A DNA stretch of 29,005 nt from Oppiella nova (taxonomy: Eukaryota > Arthropoda > Arachnida > Sarcoptiformes > Oppiidae): positions 1 through 29,005 of the forward strand of contig CAJPVJ010000295.1 of NCBI GenBank assembly GCA_905397405.1, given 5' to 3'. The position numbers and the translations under genes are program-made. Each line of letters starts with the position of its first letter. The first letter of the stretch is position 1. Positions 1 to 11,637 of this stretch are shown here, piece after piece. Below the pieces are notes generated by a model. That model did no database searches. It was not told where the DNA came from and was given only the letters and a program-made list of their open reading frames with translations.

Positions 1-582
1 AATTATTCAACACTTTCTGAGCCGTGCGATGAACACAACCCACACGTTGAACACGACTCACACGAAGGACACGCCAACGCAAACGTGTCATTACCGCCAT
101 CTTTGGATCCATTCGACGAAGAAGATTGGGATTTGTCTATGACTTCAAGTTTGCCCACAGAATTCGATCTGAGGCCAGACCTAACGCCTACCGGTGAAGA
201 GTGTCAGACGCTATCATTCGAGACCCCAGAGGTCCGTTCGTCGCCCTCTCATATGGCCTCCAATGGCACCGATTCTGATGAGCCGTACGAACAAAACAGT
301 GATATTTTAGACAAAAAGATGACTTCTTCTCAAAGTAAAAGCTCTGGAATCAGTTGCAGAGCTCTTCCCCGCAAACCGCTGACCAAACTCTACGCTATTG
401 TCCGCACGTCTATCTTAAGCTCATTACTAGTTATGTTGTTCTTCTCGTGCCTTCTCGTACTGATCATTGAATCCGATTCCGATCTCTTCTCCCATTTGCG
501 AAAACTGCCGGAACTCGTAGTCTTAAGACGTGATTATTACGAACCACTCAAAGACATTGTCTGGCAATCGATCGGCAAATAA
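1..582 (+). CDS. C-terminal end of an FRMD3/FRMD5-like FERM-family protein (5' truncated by window edge)
   Basis: The frame is open from base 1 to the TAA at 580-582, so this is a last exon whose start lies outside the window. The visible 193 residues are an acidic, Ser/Thr-rich linker. A single hydrophobic segment follows (about 413-465; core SSLLVMLFFSCLLVLII), then a short charged tail containing LRKLPELVVLRRDYYEPLKD. FERM proteins of the FRMD3/FRMD5 group end the same way: a C-terminal membrane segment, then LR..PE...YY.PLK. The FERM domain itself is not in the window. In that family the protein links membrane to cortical cytoskeleton. The assignment rests on the tail pattern only; another tail-anchored protein is possible. 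Confidence 0.6.
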   Translation, partial: NYSTLSEPCDEHNPHVEHDSHEGHANANVSLPPSLDPFDEEDWDLSMTSSLPTEFDLRPDLTPTGEECQTLSFETPEVRSSPSHMASNGTDSDEPYEQNSDILDKKMTSSQSKSSGISCRALPRKPLTKLYAIVRTSILSSLLVMLFFSCLLVLIIESDSDLFSHLRKLPELVVLRRDYYEPLKDIVWQSIGK

Positions 583-1340
583 GTGAAACGAAACTCCTTT
601 CTCACCAAAAACTTCCACTTTTTTCAATCCAATGGTTTAGGACACAAATCGGCATTTCTTATGAGATACTCTTTAAACCGATTGATTTCCATTCAATCCA
701 CACCTCAATCTCCAAACACTCATAAGAAATTGATTTTTAAATTTTCCAATATTACGGTATTATATACATTATATACAGTATTATTACCGGTATAATTTTT
801 TAATATAATTTATATCAATTCCAATCATTTAAAGCTATATTTTAATCCACAAAACACTTCGTTTTAAATGTTATTTATTTATTATTATATTTTTTAGAAA
901 TTTTATAATACGGTAATTTATTTTTATGCAAAAAGTAATGAAATGATTGCATTTGATATGAATTGCAACCATTGCTAGCTTTACTAAAGGGTTCTAACTT
1001 ATTAAGGCATTAATTTTGACAATTGTTTGGGCGTTGAATACAAATTCTATATTGAATTGAACTTTTGATTTTTGAGAACCGATGAAATACTTAAACCAAT
1101 TGTTAATAACTTAAAATTAATATATATATCAATATTATTACGTTATACAGTATTTATAAAAATGGGAAATTTGTTATTATATTAAGGAAAGCCTAAAGTG
1201 CTGTGAAACCCTTTTGCAAACTTATTGTTCGTATTAAACGGTTATTTCAATTGAATCTCTAACTACACTCAAAATGAATTTTAGGTGCATTTCTGAAATT
1301 ATCACAATTTTAATCATTTATACACTTTTAAGATATATAA
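583..1340. other. AT-rich spacer / probable 3' UTR of the FRMD-like gene
   Basis: No supported coding sequence. An open stretch just after the stop (to about 795) is low-complexity and has no homology I recognise; I read it as 3' UTR. Confidence 0.6.
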
Positions 1341-1640
1341 GACTATCATAAAATTTATGTATTATAAAATTATATTGACTTGAATTTCAAATATTTTTCA
1401 ATTTTACGAATTTGTTATTCATATAAATATTAATATAATTTTGTTTAAATTTTATCAAAACATAAATGCAATAAAATTTACATATCATTANACTATCATC
1501 AAATTTATGTATTATAAAATTATATTGACTTGAATTTCAAATATTTTTCAATTTTACGAATTTGTTATTCATATAAATATTAATATAATTTTGTTTAAAT
1601 TTTATCAAAACATAAATGCAATAAAATTTACATATCATTA
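1341..1640. repeat. 150-bp perfect-looking direct duplication split by a single N
   Basis: Bases 1341-1490 and 1491-1640 are the same 150-bp sequence apart from the N at 1491 and one base at 1500 (a in the first copy, c in the second). The second copy runs into the last codons of the neighbouring peptidase gene, so the first copy is the redundant one. A lone N between two overlapping ends looks like an unmerged contig join, not a biological tandem repeat. Confidence 0.85.
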
Positions 1641-3060
1641 GACGATTGTTTATTTGAATCTAAAACCTCGTTGACTATCGTTTGAATCGTGAACTCCAGA
1701 GAAATGGCGATATCTTCGAGGAAACAGTTATCGCCAACTTCTGGGACGTGAATGAATGCCGTCCTCTGCTTGTTCTCCATCAGTGATGAACAGAATATAT
1801 ATTCACATAAATATCTACTCAAACGAAATGTCAATCAATTATCTGCGAGTGAATGACAGCGCAAACCTTCCGGCGTTTGACGAGAGGACGGCAGGCATTG
1901 GAATGAATCCGTTGTGGAAGTGTTGGTTCACTCGATCACAAACTTCTTTCAAATTGATCCCACTTTCGATGCAATCGAATGAGTCGTTTGGTTCCAGCGA
2001 TTGGTAACAATTGAGTTGATTTGTTGCAGCAGTTTGTGTGCCATCAGGCAGTCGGCCGTAGATGTCTGGCTTGTCGTACAGCGTGTGGTGGCGAAGGGCT
2101 CGGGTCTCCAAAGTGATGCATTTCGCCAAACAGGACACTCCGCAGTGGATCACCAGCTGCTCAACACAGACAACACATCCAACCATTAGATTACTAATAC
2201 ACCACTCAATCACATCTCATTCATATATTTACAAAAGGCTTATATCGGCTCCAGATTAGAGCCACTCGTTTGTCGACCTCATCGTAAGCGACGGGTATTT
2301 CTTCTACTATAAGATTAACGCCTTTTAATCGCAATCGTTGGACACAATCCCACGAAGGGTTGGACTTATAATTCCGGAATAAACCAAATCCTTAACCAAT
2401 ATTTAGGAATTTATTTTTTAAAATAAATAATTGGTGCATTTATTTGAATATTTTACTTTTAAAACAAAATTTGTATTTAATATATATATATAATGGTAGG
2501 CAATAGAATTTTTTAAAGTTAATGCAATGTATTAGCTGCAATAACTTAGTTGAAAACTTTTAATACAATTAACATAAAATAGTTTTTAATTTTAATTCTC
2601 AATTAATAATAAACATGACTAATAACAGTAAGTTATTAATATATTTTTAATTACATGTAATATATTAATAATACATAGTTTAATTTTAACAGGTGATTTA
2701 GTATAGTTAATCATATCTTTATAAAACCAGCTTGATACAATGGTCTTATACTGAGACTCTTATTTTCAATATATTTTGATCAATATTCACATTATTCTGA
2801 TTTTCATTTCAAAATGTACCTTGTCGTATTATTTTTGCAAACATTCCCATTTTTAATTAAAAATTATGAATACCGATATGGTATGATGAGCATAACTAAC
2901 TATAATAAGGCTAATCAATGTTTTAATAGCAACTAATAATTTATATAGATATTTAATGACCCTGTTTAAATTATAAATTATATACAAAATTGTCTTAAGT
3001 TGAACTGATGGACATACCCGTCACCACAATTGTGGGCAAATCCTCTCCACAGTCACCCAT
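1628..3060 (-). CDS. PGPEP1: Pyroglutamyl-peptidase I (peptidase family C15), 4 exons, complete
   Basis: Cytosolic cysteine peptidase that removes N-terminal pyroglutamate. Exons on the minus strand are 3018-3060, 2233-2390, 1867-2159 and 1628-1814. All three introns are GT-AG with matching phases, giving 226 aa (the family is about 200-220). The first exon ends in VVT and the next opens GFGLF, together rebuilding the N-terminal VTGFGPF motif. Next come EIPVAYDEVDKRV and LVIHCGVS. The catalytic triad is Glu85 (ITLET), Cys168 (GRYLCEY) and His187 (AFIHVP). The Cys motif is split by a 52-nt intron (1815-1866), which is why the catalytic cysteine is missed if exon 3 is read straight on. The first intron is unusually long for this window (627 nt). 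The start is the ATG at 3060-3058, chosen because the short leader joins in phase to the conserved VTG. Confidence 0.93.
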
Positions 3061-4307
3061 TGCTCACTATTATTCACTAATTCATCAATGAATATCACTT
3101 TAATATAACAACTATTGTGTTATTATTACTGTTAGTATGATATTTGTGTTTAATTATATAAATAAGTGGTAAACAAGTGTTGATTTGTGTAATGAGTCGC
3201 CAATCGAGGAGTTATGTTGTCGTCTATAGAAGTGATGATTGACTCACAGAGAGTCACATGTAGTCTAAGTTTTCATATCTAAGATAACTTATACATACAG
3301 TACTGTATAACATAGTATTGCATAACTGTTATGCCATAACACATTCACTTCTATCATATGATACTGTATTTTGAGGCACTGTACATTAACTCTAAAAGTC
3401 TCATCGATTCGATAACAGAAATTATTTTAAATTATCAGGTACAATTAATTATCAATTAAATTCGTAACCCTTTTGACCCCGAATTCAGACTTTAGTGCAA
3501 TGCACCACACATTAGAGCATTGGAAACACAGTATTATTTGACAGAATATTAAAAATGTATCAGTGTCAATTCAGTAAACACTATTAGATACTATTCTCTT
3601 GTGTATGTACTCTAAAATGATACTAAATTTTAAAAATTAATATTTAATTAATTTATAAAAAGACACATTAAAAGGATTTAAATGTTTAGTCCTTTCGATT
3701 ATACGGTATATACTATTATATATAATATATAGTAACGGTACATGTGTATCGATATTTGTTATTTGTACAGATATTTGTTGCTAAAATATTTGTACTCATA
3801 GTATGTCTCATACTATACAAAGTACAGTATTATTTACGGTATATGCTATATTGACAGTACATGTACAGGTATACAAGTAATAAAGTTCTATGATTTATGA
3901 ATTGGGATAAATAAATATAGAAAACATTATTTTTAATTTAAATTAAAATTTATTGAATATAACTTATTAATATATAATTATTGCATTAAATTAAAGCCTC
4001 AATCAATAGACACATCAATGGCTTATAAGTATTCAAAAATAGTATATTTGAATAAAATTAAAAATTATTTGCGAAAATAATTACAACAGAATTGTTATGT
4101 ATTTTGAATTTAAGATTACATTTATATTATTATAATTAAACTGTATAATTATTTGACAATTTATTATGAGTCAGTTCTAAACATTATGATTGTCTCAACA
4201 AATAAATTAAAATATAATACACAAAATGATTATTTGTCAACATTTCACAGCAAATGACATTCAAATGAAACGCGAAAATAGATTATTATTTGATTATTGG
4301 GAGTGAA
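3061..4307. other. AT-rich spacer
   Basis: Nothing coding seen. It lies between the 5' end of the peptidase gene and the 3' end of RN-tre, and contains several short ACGGTA/TACAGTA-type motifs (e.g. around 3300-3310, 3703, 3733 and 3836). The peptidase promoter is expected just above 3060, but I see no clear element. Confidence 0.5.
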
Positions 4308-7300
4308 TTACGTGTCGACAACCGGTAAGCGTTTGGCTTCCGTTGTCTTCAGTTGCAAAGTCGGCGAATCGACTCTTAATTGGATTTTATTGTCATTTTG
4401 TTGGTCTGAATGACTGAATGGCACAAAAATCCTCAGTTTAGTCGACTCCTCACTCGAAGACTTCTGTTTAATGAATGAACTTTTGATTTGCGAACTATTA
4501 TTGCTTTCATTTTTAGTTTGAGATTTCATGGAATTATTGGTTTGGTTTGGGTTCACAGGACTCGCTATATATCGAGGAATAAGACTCGGTTTGGTTGGAG
4601 ATGTGGGGGATTGGTTTGGGTAACCAACAGAGAAGAGTCACGGCGCAAACATCCGGCAGGAGTATCCTCTGCAAGCCGAGGGATAGAGAGGTAAGCAAAC
4701 CGAAAACCAAAGGTAACTATAAAAGCTGAGTAAAGAGGAAAACAATGCTTGGGTTTGGCTTTCATTTGCAGACGTAAATGAACTATAATTTTCAGATATC
4801 GAAGAACTGCTGATAGTTTTCATCTCATGTTTCTCGTCATTTGTCTCGTTTTTGTGAAAAAACTCATTTTCAGACTTAACATCACTTTGTTTACCATTAA
4901 ATGGGGGAATGTTGTCATTATTTGTAGACTCGAAGCTATTATTAGGTTTAGTGTGACTCAAGTCTTGTAAATTGTGTTTAAGATTCATAGAAAATTCTAT
5001 TGGGTTTTCAAAATTTGTTTCATGTTTTGCATAATTTGTTTGCGAAACCGATTCAACAAAAATGGTTTCTTTCATTTCAGTGAAATCAACGTTTGGGACA
5101 TTTTCTTCAATTGTTTGAATAGATTCAACAAAAACCTCATTCTTTTCAGTGATTTCCTTGACATCACTCTTGACATCACTCTTGACATCTGTTTGTGAAT
5201 GTGTTTCCACTTCTTGTGAGTGAGCGGACAGTGTTCTGCTTTCCCTACTCCTGGGTCTGTGTTGTGGTGAGTCGACAGCACTCAACCGTTTGGCCGCTTC
5301 AATGCACTCATGAATGTCCACATTATCGTAGATGGAAATGGAGCGCTGAAGTTTGCTTTGTTCACTACTCACCACCAAAATAATACTCAATATTAGTCAT
5401 CAAAATAAACACTCATTTTTAATAATCATTTACTTGTTGTCAAAGTCAGAAACACTTCCCACTTCACTACCAGTTCTGGAAGTCTGCGCCAGAGATACAG
5501 AATCTGTTGGCCTTAAGATAATACTGCCAGCAATACTTTGGTTGTCGTTGAGGAATGAGTTCCTTCTATCCGGAGGTAGTATTAGTCCGAATGGACGCGA
5601 CGGCAGTTCTAATTGTGTCGGCCCTTCCCTCGGGGACAGCATATTGTGTTTCCTGAAGAGAACAACATTTCATTCAAATCTCTTAACAAATATCCACTCA
5701 AAGGCAACCACTTATAAAGTAAACACAAAAGTTGAATACAAATCATACCTGAGGTCTTGTACAGACTGTTGGAGAGCAGTAATAGCCTGGTCATCTCTAT
5801 AACCGAAATCCTTTTCTAATTCGATTTGCAAGAACTCAATCAACTGTTCCATTCCTTTCCTCAGGAGAGTGTCTGAGTGGCACCAATCAAATCAATCAAT
5901 CAAAACACACAACATCTCAATTTAATTATACTTTTATGGAGTTTAAGTAAAGTAAAGCTCATTCCCGTCAAAATGATCTCTCCATCCAATAGAAAGCAAT
6001 CCCATAGTCTGACAATCAATCAATAAAATTAATCATTAGTAACATATTTGAAATTAATTTCGATATAAATATACCTCAGAGTCAAAGAGAAGGGAACTCT
6101 ATCGAGAAAGCATTGGAAAAACCATTTTAGAGTATACAGTGTTGAGTCGATATCGTATTTCTATTGGCAATAATTAATAATTAATTCCGTTATCTAATAA
6201 CAAATACAATATTACTTTGAAGAGTTTGGATAGTTTTGGCAAAAACTTTTGAGTAACAGCGTCGTGATGTCGAGCAAAACGAATCAGTTTGGGAAAGCCG
6301 GGTATAAAAAATCCTATCGATTGCACAAATCATTTACCGTAAATGCTATGACACACCAAATGATGACAATACAAACCATGCATAGCGTGCTTATCGTCCG
6401 ACATGAGGGCCGACAGCGACCAAAAGGCATCCTTTGGTTTTCAATGACAACAAAGACTTATTATAAGTATTCTAACATTTGGTTTGATATTAATGGAGAA
6501 GTAAGTATATGTACTCGTCTTCCCGACGATAAACACTGTAAGGGACTGTTATTGGCTAAAGGATAAGTTACGTTTGTTAAGACATCAATTCATTGTCACT
6601 CAATCAGTGATTATATAATTTATATTTACGGTCAATTCAAATAAAATAATGTACAGTATAGTAATTTTGTCAATAATATAATTACTCACCGAATTATACA
6701 CACTATAAGCGACTAAGACTTTAAACAGCATTTGTTGTTTAGTATTATATCTCTCTCTAAACATAATATGGTTTCTATAGGTGCGGTTAACATCCAAATC
6801 AATTTGTCTGATATCTGGTGAGTGGTCTAACCCATATTCAAGCATTTCATTGTATTTTCCTAAAAACACAACAAATATATTATTGACTATCGAGTGGTCA
6901 GACTGTTGCCCATTGCCTACCGTCCTGTTCCTGTTTGAGTCGACTTATATTGAGAAGTCGTGCCCACACTTCGCCCCGGACTGCGTTGGGAATGCCTTCA
7001 CAAACGCATCGATAGATTACAATTAAGTGCATCACTAGAGCATTGATGCAAACCTTTATAAACTCTTGTCCTTAATTTATCCGAATTAGGGAAGTATTGT
7101 TCCCAAGACTTCAACATCTTTAGCCATTTCGAGAGCCGTGTGTTCTCTTGAGCTCTGATCTAAAGACACGACAATTGAAATGTAAGATAAAGTGAACGCA
7201 ATGTCTGAATGTCTTCACAATCATCACAACACTTACTTTATTCTCAAAGTCTGACAGCTTTTCTGGCAAACGATTATCACTGGAATGGAGAGTAAGACAC

Positions 7301-7554
7301 ATGAGTACAAGAGGTGAATCAGCAAATCAATGGTAATATCACTGAATGAATCCGTAGCGATCGGTCACGTGATAGATCTCGTACTGCGGGTCCTCCCACT
7401 CATCGATCTCTTTGGCCGACAACTGATTCAAGACATTAACAAACAATTCAATTAATATCTCATTTCTCAATCAATTCAGTCGTGTGTTTATCACTTGATC
7501 TCTTCCGCGTTTGTATTTCAAGACAATTATGTCTTTCTCCTCCTTTTCCTCCAT
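4308..7554 (-). CDS. RN-tre: TBC-domain Rab GTPase-activating protein, RN-tre / USP6NL orthologue, 14 exons
   Basis: Rab GAP controlling endocytic and Golgi traffic in its family. Exons: 7495-7554, 7343-7422, 7237-7279, 7054-7159, 6921-6995, 6690-6859, 6496-6561, 6377-6431, 6216-6313, 6075-6160, 5932-6008, 5749-5872, 5434-5652, 4308-5367; introns are GT-AG in phase, 772 codons. Landmarks: [26 protein letters not shown] (arginine finger Arg147), [39 protein letters not shown], then a polar tail with [11 protein letters not shown]. Two parts are abnormal. The exon at 6496-6561, which should supply the glutamine finger (Gln184, GYCQGMSQ), is legible only if read as complement without reversal. 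Within the last exon ~4625-4752 has the same problem and, read normally, has a TGA at 4638-4640. Normal reading would give a GAP lacking its glutamine finger and a truncated tail. The start ATG (7554-7552) gives MEEKEEKD, with DRYGFIHDNRLPEK downstream matching the family N-terminus. Confidence 0.93.
4625..4752. other. Complement-without-reversal block in the RN-tre tail (limits approximate)
   Basis: Read normally on the minus strand, the RN-tre frame changes from polar to [15 protein letters not shown] and hits a TGA at 4638-4640, then resumes as a polar Ser/Pro/Asn tail in the same frame. Complementing each base without reversing removes the stop. It also gives polar sequence continuous with both sides, including SKISMETKSQTNGE and RTAYKRGTEKRQ. 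Limits are set by where each reading looks best, plus the 128-bp length seen in the other blocks. Confidence 0.72.
6496..6561. other. Minimum extent of a complement-without-reversal block covering the catalytic RN-tre exon
   Basis: No minus-strand reading between 6432 and 6689 supplies the conserved TBC segment expected between AYSVYNS and DAFWSLS. Reading the printed + strand backwards without complementing gives TAG, a 66-nt open exon encoding GYCQGMSQIAALLLMYMNEE after two residues, then GTAATT. Phase 0 matches on both sides. The block must extend beyond the exon because both splice sites are affected, and it must lie within 6432-6689. Confidence 0.92.
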
Positions 7555-9048
7555 TTATTGGACACTCTTTGGGCCCAAACTCTATTCAAATGAATTGATT
7601 TGCAATTTATGTGACAAATGGATACCAATTAAAGCTTATGAATGACACCATTCAATGTGACCGTCGTTTGCATATCTTGTGGTCAATTCATGTCATCCAA
7701 GATATATCACTGCAGATGTGACACACAATCGCTGTATTATCCATTCATTTAGTGCTAAATTCAGTATAAATTGTTTGAATGAATGAATGAATAGTGAAAT
7801 GAAAACACAAATCAAGTGATGATTACATGAAAACAAATAAAACCCAAATCGAGTCAAACATACAGTGAATGAGTAATACAGAGATGTGTTGATGTGATGT
7901 GATTACTATGACAGCGCCATCTCTACTAACAAACTGGTACTCAGTTGTCAAACTCTATTCAGTTGTCACAAAATATGATCAATGTCAATTTACAGTTACT
8001 CTGCTAACATAACTCTGCTTGTTAATTAAATCACTATAGTAATTAATACATTGATAGAAATTTATTATACTATAATCTTTATGTAAACTATAGTATTACT
8101 CCCCATATTCAATCTAAATAATCACTTCCAATTTATAATCAGTGTTTTTATTACTCATAGAAAAGTTAGATTACTGTAGTTTTGTATAGTTGACTAATTT
8201 GGTGATTAACGTTAATATAGGAATTTATCAAGAAATTCATGATAATTTATTGATAAATATATTGGAGAATGAAATATAAATGCAATAGATCTCAAATAAC
8301 TTTACTTGACTAGTTTTCAAAGACTTTTTGCTACATTCTTTATACTTATACAGAGTTTAGAGAATTGAGAAGAGTCCTTAAATAAAACATTTGATTTTGT
8401 TCAAATACTATTGCATAATTAATGTGATAGTTTAAAACATCAGAGAATTTAAATATACAATTTGCTAAAATATATGCAGTACCGTTGAAATAAAAATATC
8501 AATATTTAGAAGTCGTTTTCAATTTCAATATCTTTATTTTTAATTATTTTTAACAATTTAATTTATGAATAATTGGGTTTTATATATTTTTATTCAATTA
8601 AAACTATTTTTCACCCTTGTGATTTAAATTTTTGAAATAATACTGAATATTTGCTTATTATAGTGATATGTGATTCTAATTATAAACATTGTTAAACATT
8701 TACTATAAACTTTAGCTATAAACTTAAACTGTATTAGTGTCCAGAAAATCATTTTCTTCAAAAAATCACTGCTATTATCTAATACATTGTCAAACAACAA
8801 GTATGACAATTATAACAAAAGCTAACATGTAAGATTTACTCTAACTCTAAGTTAAACTAAACGAAAACTCTGTCCACCATCCCATCCCATCTCATCCCTT
8901 CACATCTATTGCTATTTTCTTTGCTTTTTTTACATTCATTAGAGGTTTGTACTGAACGAATGAACATAAGGGCGACTGACTTCCCAAAACTCACTGCAAA
9001 ACAAATTAAGTGAACCATCACTGATGCCAACCAACATTCACTGCACAG

Positions 9049-9119
<71 letters not shown>

Positions 9120-9962
9120 CGAACATATTTGAGAAGTTAGTTTAAATGAGAGGTCATTCCATTCTTCATAGGAATTGTCGCTCCTATGAGTATAGCTAGT
9201 GATGAACGACTTGATTCTCGACCCAAACTTTCACTGTTTGTTACGCTTTGGAGTCTATAATAACTCAGAACTCGGGTTCACTGGATCTCGAGAAACGATC
9301 ATTACTTATAGGATACTATGTTTAGACTTCTTTACAAATAATGGTCTTAAGTGTTGAATAAAAGTAAGTGTTACCATATTAATAGTATTTTAAATAATAA
9401 AATTACTTTAAAATAAATATAATTTGTATTGAATACTAAACTCTAAAGAAGACTTTTTATGTTGTTTTGTCTCAAATCTATTAAAAAGATTGCAATGAAA
9501 TGATAGATAATTTTAAAGGCGTAGTCTTTGCTGTTATGAAAGCAATCATTGATGAAAAGAGTGACTTATTTATGAATTAAATGTTGAATAATATTTTGAT
9601 AAATTATGTTATCAATAGATTTATTCAATTTAATCCAATTGATTGAATGTTTCCTCATTAATAGCAATCAAACCCAAAGCATAAGTTTGATGTACTTTTG
9701 CTAAACTTTTAATTATTTTCTATTACTTTCTATTACTTATACTTCCCTTTCCTTTAAGTTTCACGATTTGTTCAGTCATTCTGTAGACAAGAATTTATGT
9801 TTTAAATGTTAACATTTCTATTAATACTTCTCACTCATTATATGTAAACAGCTAAATATAAGAATACTCGTTATTTACTTATTTATACCTTGCTTAAAAG
9901 AAAATATTTCATATTTTTAGAAAATCTATTTTTCTTATAAATAGATAACTTTGAGCCAAGAA
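7555..9962. other. Long AT-rich intergenic region upstream of RN-tre and miple
   Basis: I see no coding sequence on either strand. The two flanking genes diverge from here, so both promoters should lie inside. Apart from the CT microsatellite there is no clear element. Confidence 0.5.
9053..9119. repeat. (CT)n microsatellite
   Basis: About 67 bp of CT dinucleotides with one interruption (CATT) near 9089-9092. Confidence 0.97.
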
Positions 9963-11182
9963 ATGAATTTCAAGATTTTGACAGTTTTGCTATCGATTAC
10001 ATTAATTGATAGCTTTGTGTTTGCCTTTGAACACCAAATAACACTCAATCGACTGATTCGATCAAATACTGAAAGGAAAAATCAACAATCGGGTGAGTTT
10101 TAGTGATACTCTACTTATTCAACATGTTTAGTTTCAAATCATTTACCAGTATTTATTAGTTTTAGTTTTAAACTACAAATTCATAGAATTTTCATTTGTA
10201 TTAGATATAATTTTAAATATATAATTGAATAGATCGTAACAACTAACAAATGATAAGTAATCTATAAAAATATTCATAAATGTCAACAGAATGTCGCTAT
10301 GAGAAGGAGGCCTGGGAGGAGTGCGACGGCACAGGTATATCGTTAGTCTCATTCATATTCTTCGTTATCATAGCAATTGATTGCAATGTTTAGGACAACA
10401 GCGAAGAGTTCTAAAATTAAAGACATCGCGTTCGGCACCAACTAATTGTGAGCCACAGAAGTATATCACCAGACAATGCAAAAAGAGTGAGCCAGTACAT
10501 TTAGATACTTACTGTTTTATATTATTATTATGTATTTTATGAGTACAAGTTGTCTTATAAAACACTTTGTATGCCTACAGACTGCCGCTATTCTAAAGGC
10601 CTTTGGAGTGATTGTGTCAACGGATCCAAACACCGCACCGACACTCTTAAGATCCCAAGTCCTGGTTGTGAAGGCACCCGAAACATCACCAAAACATGCA
10701 AACAACGTATGTCTCTAATTAGACTAATTATTTCTTAAATATATTTTCATTATACCTGTATTAGACTATATAATTTGACACGAATTATAGTTAGATAAAT
10801 AAGATATTAAATTTGTTCTCATTTTTCATCAAATATTTAGGTCTAACTTATATAGTCTATAATATAGACTGAATTTTGATTTTGAAAATCTAACCAAAAA
10901 CGAGTAGTTTTTATGGAATTTCAATATATGATTGAAAATGTATTTATTCTTATTGTTGTATTATATGACAAAACAGAGTGTAATTATGTGAAGAGTGAGT
11001 GGTCTTCGTGTGAAAACGGCGTTAAAATCAAAACACTGACCCTTCAGACTGAGACCAGTGCCCGATCCGGATGTGAGACCACAAGAGTTATCAGAAAACA
11101 GTGCGGAAACAGAAACAACAGAAAGGAAAGGACCAAAAACAAGAAGACTGTCCCAAACAACACTCCAACCATTGATTCATAA
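9963..11182 (+). CDS. miple: Secreted pleiotrophin/midkine-family protein with three modules (miple-like), 5 exons
   Basis: Predicted secreted heparin-binding growth factor. Exons are 9963-10092, 10290-10334, 10394-10486, 10581-10706 and 10977-11182. Every intron is phase 1 and GT-AG, giving 199 aa. Residues 1-22 are a signal peptide (MNFKILTVLLSITLID...). Three related cysteine/tryptophan modules follow: CRYEKEAWEECDGTG with LKLKTS (exons 2-3), CRYSKGLWSDCVNGSKHRT (exon 4) and CNYVKSEWSSCENGVKIKT (exon 5). All carry the PTN signature C.Y.K..W..C and a basic strand. The tail is Lys/Arg/Asn-rich, as expected for glycosaminoglycan binding. Vertebrate PTN/midkine and, as I recall, fly miple proteins have two modules, so three is unusual. 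Symmetric phase-1 exons allow module duplication without frame change. Confidence 0.9.
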
Positions 11183-11309
11183 CTATTTTAACTACAATTA
11201 TCTTAAAACTATTCAAACATTTTATTTCTTTCTATTCATTTAATCATTAAGTAATATAAAGAATAACTGATTTTGTCTTTTGAAACATTTGTATAACAAT
11301 TTGCTATTC

Positions 11310-11315
11310 AATAAA
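11310..11315 (+). terminator. Poly(A) signal AATAAA of the miple-like gene
   Basis: AATAAA 128 bp after the stop codon at 11182, followed by a GT-rich stretch. Position and context fit cleavage and polyadenylation. Confidence 0.6.
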
Positions 11316-11437
11316 TTCTGTGTAATGTGTGTGCAGTAGAATTCATTATAAAATATTTAATAACTTTTTATAATTTTAAATATAAATAAAAACAACTAAA
11401 ATATAACGGACAAAGAAATATAATTAAATTATTGTAT

Positions 11438-11464
11438 ATTAAATTAAATTAAATTAAATTAAAT
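11438..11464. repeat. (ATTAA)n pentanucleotide microsatellite
   Basis: Five or so tandem copies of TTAAA/ATTAA immediately upstream of a GA repeat. Confidence 0.9.
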
Positions 11465-11468
11465 AATA

Positions 11469-11508
11469 GGGGAGAGGGAGGAGAGAGAGAGAGAGAGAGA
11501 GAGAGAGC
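11469..11508. repeat. (GA)n microsatellite in the TM2D3 5' region
   Basis: GA-rich tract of about 40 bp ending 130 bp before the TM2D3 start codon. GA tracts can act as GAGA-factor sites in arthropod promoters; whether this one does is not shown. Confidence 0.85.
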
Positions 11509-11637
11509 TGAATGTGTGTTGCATTGAATTGGCTGTGAATTGAATGGTTTGTGAGACAAGAGATGGCTTTTGACTGAAAAGCACAGCATTTGTGTGAACA
11601 CTCACACCATTAGACGAGTGGAGAGTTTGTGCAAAAT

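Noticed and set aside
1628-2213. Pyroglutamyl peptidase as a broken gene split into two frames
   Set aside because: A 52-nt intron with proper ends joins the parts, and the two upstream exons complete the protein.
4638-4640. Stop-codon readthrough or a TGA recoding event in RN-tre
   Set aside because: No reason to invoke recoding: the whole neighbourhood is hydrophobic nonsense, and the stop vanishes together with it when the block is complemented.
5353-5802. 149-codon + strand open frame
   Set aside because: Antisense to three RN-tre exons whose splice sites and family match are clear.
6249-6566. 105-codon + strand open frame overlapping RN-tre, with [20 protein letters not shown] in it
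   Set aside because: It lies antisense across RN-tre exons and the complemented block. Its faint similarity to the missing TBC segment comes from the block itself; the true exon is read right-to-left without complementing.
9053-9119. CT tract as an origin or a telomere-like element
   Set aside because: Plain dinucleotide microsatellite; similar tracts occur three more times in the window.
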